DNA from: Legionella gratiana | GTDB taxonomy: Bacteria > Pseudomonadota > Gammaproteobacteria > Legionellales > Legionellaceae | Direction of reading: 5' to 3' | NCBI RefSeq assembly: GCF_001467695.1 | Contig: NZ_LNYE01000020.1 | Location: forward strand, 554,368-618,367 | DNA length: 64,000 nt | Shown here: piece by piece, positions 61,489 to 64,000 of the stretch | Numbering within the stretch: the stretch's first letter is position 1 | Layout of the letters: each line of letters begins with the position of its first letter | The notes under the pieces: model-generated | What the model was told of the DNA's origin: nothing | Seen by the model: only the letters and a program-made list of their open reading frames with translations | Databases searched by the model: none | Position numbers and translations under genes: made by a program

Positions 61489-63504
61489 ATGTCAGGAACA
61501 GTTGGATTACCGCAGTTTAGCCGTATTGATGTCAATCATTTTCAGTCTCATCTTGATGCAATGCTAAAAAAGCATTTGCAACAAGTGGAGCACTTACTCA
61601 AAGAAAATCCTCATTATACTTGGGATAATTTAATGTATCCTTTAGAGGATATGGATGATGAGCTCGAGCGTTTTTGGTCGCCATTGTCTCATTTGCACGG
61701 AGTGATGGATTCTCCTGAGTTGCGCAAATGTTATGATGCTTGTTTGCCACTGCTCTCTGCTTATGAAACGGCAATGGGACATAATCATGAGTTATATGAA
61801 GCTATTAAATCAATCGATAAACATACTCTTAACCCAATACAGCAAAAACTGATTGCAGACAATCTACGTGATTTCGAATTATCTGGAGTTGCTCTTGATA
61901 AAGAGCGCAAAAAGCGTTTTGAAGTGATTCAAACTCGCTTGGATGAACTAACCAATCAATTTGCACATAATATTTTAGATGCCACTCAAGCATTTACTTT
62001 GCATCTTAAAGATTCTACCCGCTTAGTAGGATTACCTGAGCACGCATTAAATACAGCCAAAGAATTGGCTGCTGAGAAGGGACTTGAAGGGTATGTACTT
62101 ACCTTGGAGTTTCCTTGCTATTATGCAGTGATGACACATGCTGAAGATCGTAGTTTACGAGAAGAGATGTATTATGCTTATATCACTAGGGCTTCCGATC
62201 AGGGGCCCAGTGCAGGAACCTATGATAATACACCGTTGATTCAAGAAATTTTAGCATTACGTCATGAAGAAGCTCAGCTTTTAGGTTTTAACAATTATGC
62301 CGAATTGTCTTTAGCCACAAAAATGGCTGAATCAACCAATCAAGTTATGGATTTTATGGAGGATTTAGTCAAACGTGCTCATCAGCAAGCTGAAAATGAG
62401 TTTAAAGAATTAGAGCAATTTGCTGAGGAGCAATTTAGGTTAAATCGTGTAAAACCTTGGGACATAGGTTATTTGTCTGAAAAAAGAAGACAAGTGTTAT
62501 TTACCTTATCACAAGAAGACTTACGACCTTATTTTCCTCAGCTAAAGGTGATGCAAGGTTTGTTTGAGCTTGTAAAAAAACTCTATGGGATGTCCATTGA
62601 GGAAATCAAGGGCGTAGATGTTTGGCATAAAGATGTTCAATGTTATTGTGTCGTTGATGAGCATAATAATGTACGCGGTTATATCTATACGGATTTGTTT
62701 TCCAGGCCTAATAAGCGCAGTGGTGCGTGGATGGATTCGTTACAAAGCCGTAGAAAATTGGAGGATGGTACAGTACAACTGCCTATTGCGACTTTGACGT
62801 GTAATTTTGCAAAGGCATCTGCAAATAAGCCAGCAATGCTTGCTCATGAAGAAGTAATCACTTTGTTCCATGAGTTTGGCCATTGTCTTCACCACGTTTT
62901 AACACAAGTAAACTATTTAGGTGCCTCGGGTATTAATGGCGTAGAGTGGGATGCGGTCGAGTTACCCAGTCAATTTTTTGAAAATTGGTGTTGGGAGAAA
63001 AGTGGTTTAGAAGTCTTAACTGCGCATGTGAATACTGGAGAATCTCTTCCTGATTCTCTCTTCGAACGCTTAATTACCGCAAAGAATTTCCAATCAGCAA
63101 TGGCTATGTTAAGACAAATGGAATTTTCTCTTTTTGATTTTCGTATTCATAAAGAATACGTTCCGAATCAAGATTCACTTGTTAATGAGATTTTAGCTGA
63201 TGTACGCTCCAAATCTGTTGTACCTATTGTTTCTTACAATCGTTTTCCACAGAGCTTTAGTCATATTTTTGCTGGTGGATATGCAGCAGGCTATTACAGT
63301 TATAGCTGGGCAGAAGTTTTATCCAGCGATGCTTTTTCTCGCTTTGAAGAAGAGGGTGTTTTAAATCCACAAACAGGCCATGATTTTTTACGCCATATAT
63401 TAGAAGTAGGTGGTTCTAAAAAAGCTGCAGAAGCTTATAAAGAATTTAGGGGGCGTCCTGCGACCATTGATGCCTTATTACGTCATAATGGCATTCAAGG
63501 ATAA
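61489..63504 (+). CDS. prlC: Oligopeptidase A (M3 family)
   Basis: The 671-residue protein has the zinc motif FHEFGHCLHH preceded by PAMLAHEEVITL, and the C-terminal FAGGYAAGYYSYSWAEVLSSD typical of M3 peptidases. It degrades short peptides, including cleaved signal peptides, in the cytosol. Length and motifs fit E. coli PrlC. A CCCGG hairpin follows the stop. Confidence 0.93.
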   Translation: MSGTVGLPQFSRIDVNHFQSHLDAMLKKHLQQVEHLLKENPHYTWDNLMYPLEDMDDELERFWSPLSHLHGVMDSPELRKCYDACLPLLSAYETAMGHNHELYEAIKSIDKHTLNPIQQKLIADNLRDFELSGVALDKERKKRFEVIQTRLDELTNQFAHNILDATQAFTLHLKDSTRLVGLPEHALNTAKELAAEKGLEGYVLTLEFPCYYAVMTHAEDRSLREEMYYAYITRASDQGPSAGTYDNTPLIQEILALRHEEAQLLGFNNYAELSLATKMAESTNQVMDFMEDLVKRAHQQAENEFKELEQFAEEQFRLNRVKPWDIGYLSEKRRQVLFTLSQEDLRPYFPQLKVMQGLFELVKKLYGMSIEEIKGVDVWHKDVQCYCVVDEHNNVRGYIYTDLFSRPNKRSGAWMDSLQSRRKLEDGTVQLPIATLTCNFAKASANKPAMLAHEEVITLFHEFGHCLHHVLTQVNYLGASGINGVEWDAVELPSQFFENWCWEKSGLEVLTAHVNTGESLPDSLFERLITAKNFQSAMAMLRQMEFSLFDFRIHKEYVPNQDSLVNEILADVRSKSVVPIVSYNRFPQSFSHIFAGGYAAGYYSYSWAEVLSSDAFSRFEEEGVLNPQTGHDFLRHILEVGGSKKAAEAYKEFRGRPATIDALLRHNGIQG

Positions 63505-63510
63505 ATTGAA

Positions 63511-63541
63511 TTCCGGGTTAAGAAAAAGGAATAGCCCGGAA
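63511..63541 (+). terminator. Hairpin after prlC
   Basis: TTCCGGG (63511-63517) pairs with CCCGGAA (63535-63541) over a 17-nt loop, 7 nt after the stop. No U-tract follows, so it is only a weak terminator candidate. Confidence 0.4.
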
Positions 63542-63597
63542 CGCTCTGTTGAATGCGACGAAATTTGATGGGAGGAAGCTTATTTTTTAACATTTTA

Positions 63598-63606
63598 TGG
63601 TATACT
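63598..63606 (+). promoter_or_regulatory. Extended -10 promoter of ssrA
   Basis: TGGTATACT gives a TGn-extended -10 ending 9 nt before the mature 5' end of tmRNA. No good -35 is seen, which an extended -10 can tolerate. Confidence 0.5.
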
Positions 63607-63615
63607 TAAATGTAA

Positions 63616-64000
63616 GGGGGCGACCTGGCTTCGACGTGGGTTGCAAAACCAGAGGTGCATGCCGAGAATGAGAACTCTCGTAAATCAGACTCAACTAAAT
63701 ATAAATGCAAACGATGAAAACTTTGCTGGTGGTGAAGCTATTGCTGCCTAATAAGCACTTTAGATAAACCATCACTGTGTACTGGCCAATAAACCCAGTA
63801 TCCCGTTCGACCGAGCCCGCTTATCGGTATCGAATCAACGGTCATAAGAGATAAGCTAGTGTCCTAATCTATCCCGGGTTAAGATGCGAAATTTAGGGAA
63901 TCGCTGTGTATCATCCTGCCCGTCGGAGAATCCACAGTTAAATTCAAAAGACAAGGCTACGCATGTAGAGCTGAAGGCAGAGGATTTGCGGACGCGGGTT
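63616..64000 (+). ncRNA. ssrA: Transfer-messenger RNA (tmRNA), 3' end cut by the window
   Basis: The sequence starts GGGGGCGACCTGGCTTCGAC, a typical tmRNA 5' end. The tag reading frame gives ANDENFAGGEAIAA followed by two stop codons (resume codon GCA near 63707), and the pseudoknot region follows. The window ends inside the T-arm (GGACGCGGGTT), so the last bases, including the acceptor complement, are missing. tmRNA rescues stalled ribosomes with SmpB and tags the nascent protein for degradation. Confidence 0.95.

Noticed and set aside
1..64000. CRISPR arrays, rRNA genes, complete prophage or complete insertion sequence
   Set aside because: No regularly spaced repeats, no rRNA-like sequence, no phage structural genes and only broken transposase or recombinase genes were found.

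Overview
The window looks like chromosome of a Legionella species. Four things point there: an IcmL/DotI-type gene, a Rab-like small GTPase and several orphan genes resembling Dot/Icm effectors, an AT-rich composition, and a gene order (mmsA-mmsB-acs, a ProQ/FinO gene, pyk-pgk-gap-tkt) that I recall from L. pneumophila. The chemosensory operon suggests a non-pneumophila species, since L. pneumophila is generally described as lacking chemotaxis genes. This assignment rests on memory of gene families and order, not on a search.

Layout. 0-6.5 kb: a nitroreductase-like gene and an adenylate-forming (PaaK-like) gene, a histidine phosphatase with kdsB, and an exported M42 peptidase. 6.5-9.8 kb: a mobile-element scar in which an IS3-family element is split by an internally deleted IS110-type element, followed by an effector-like gene and a broken serine recombinase. 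9.85-18.3 kb: a seven-gene chemosensory operon (CheW, CheR, CheW, MCP, CheA, CheB, and a receiver fused to a class III nucleotide cyclase). Its gene content matches the Pseudomonas Wsp system, but the output is a cyclase in place of the GGDEF protein. 18.7-23.5 kb: the glycine cleavage operon gcvT-gcvH-gcvPA-(YciI-like)-gcvPB. 23.6-30.3 kb: a DUF3592 protein, a secreted IcmL-like protein, a candidate small RNA with two C-rich loops, an ABC transporter pair, a Rab-like GTPase and an orphan gene. 30.4-32.3 kb: dsbA-like, cytochrome c4 and engB. 32.5-42.1 kb: a compact purine operon purL-M-Q-C-F-D-N-E, with an extra C-terminal domain on PurQ. 42.2-46.6 kb: valine/propionate catabolism (mmsA, mmsB) with acs. 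46.8-53.6 kb: a large orphan protein with a CX5R phosphatase signature, dapB, a Pmp3-like peptide, a ProQ/FinO RNA chaperone and two orphans, one with an HExxH zinc motif. 53.8-59.7 kb: tRNA-Gly(CCC) and pyk-pgk-gap-tkt. 60-64 kb: an orphan membrane protein, prlC and the start of tmRNA.

How the parts work together. Most of the window is core metabolism in tight minus-strand operons (gcv, pur, mms/acs, glycolysis). Both gcv and pur touch one-carbon and purine metabolism, because glycine cleavage supplies the methylene-THF from which the formyl donor used by PurN is made. Effector-like genes sit singly between these operons. Intergenic DNA holds several repeat families: a hairpin repeat with an AACTCACGTT-like tail (three copies), a 101/176-bp repeat (two copies), GTAGCC-type palindromes and two MITE-like elements. 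No CRISPR array, prophage, replication origin or complete insertion sequence was seen.
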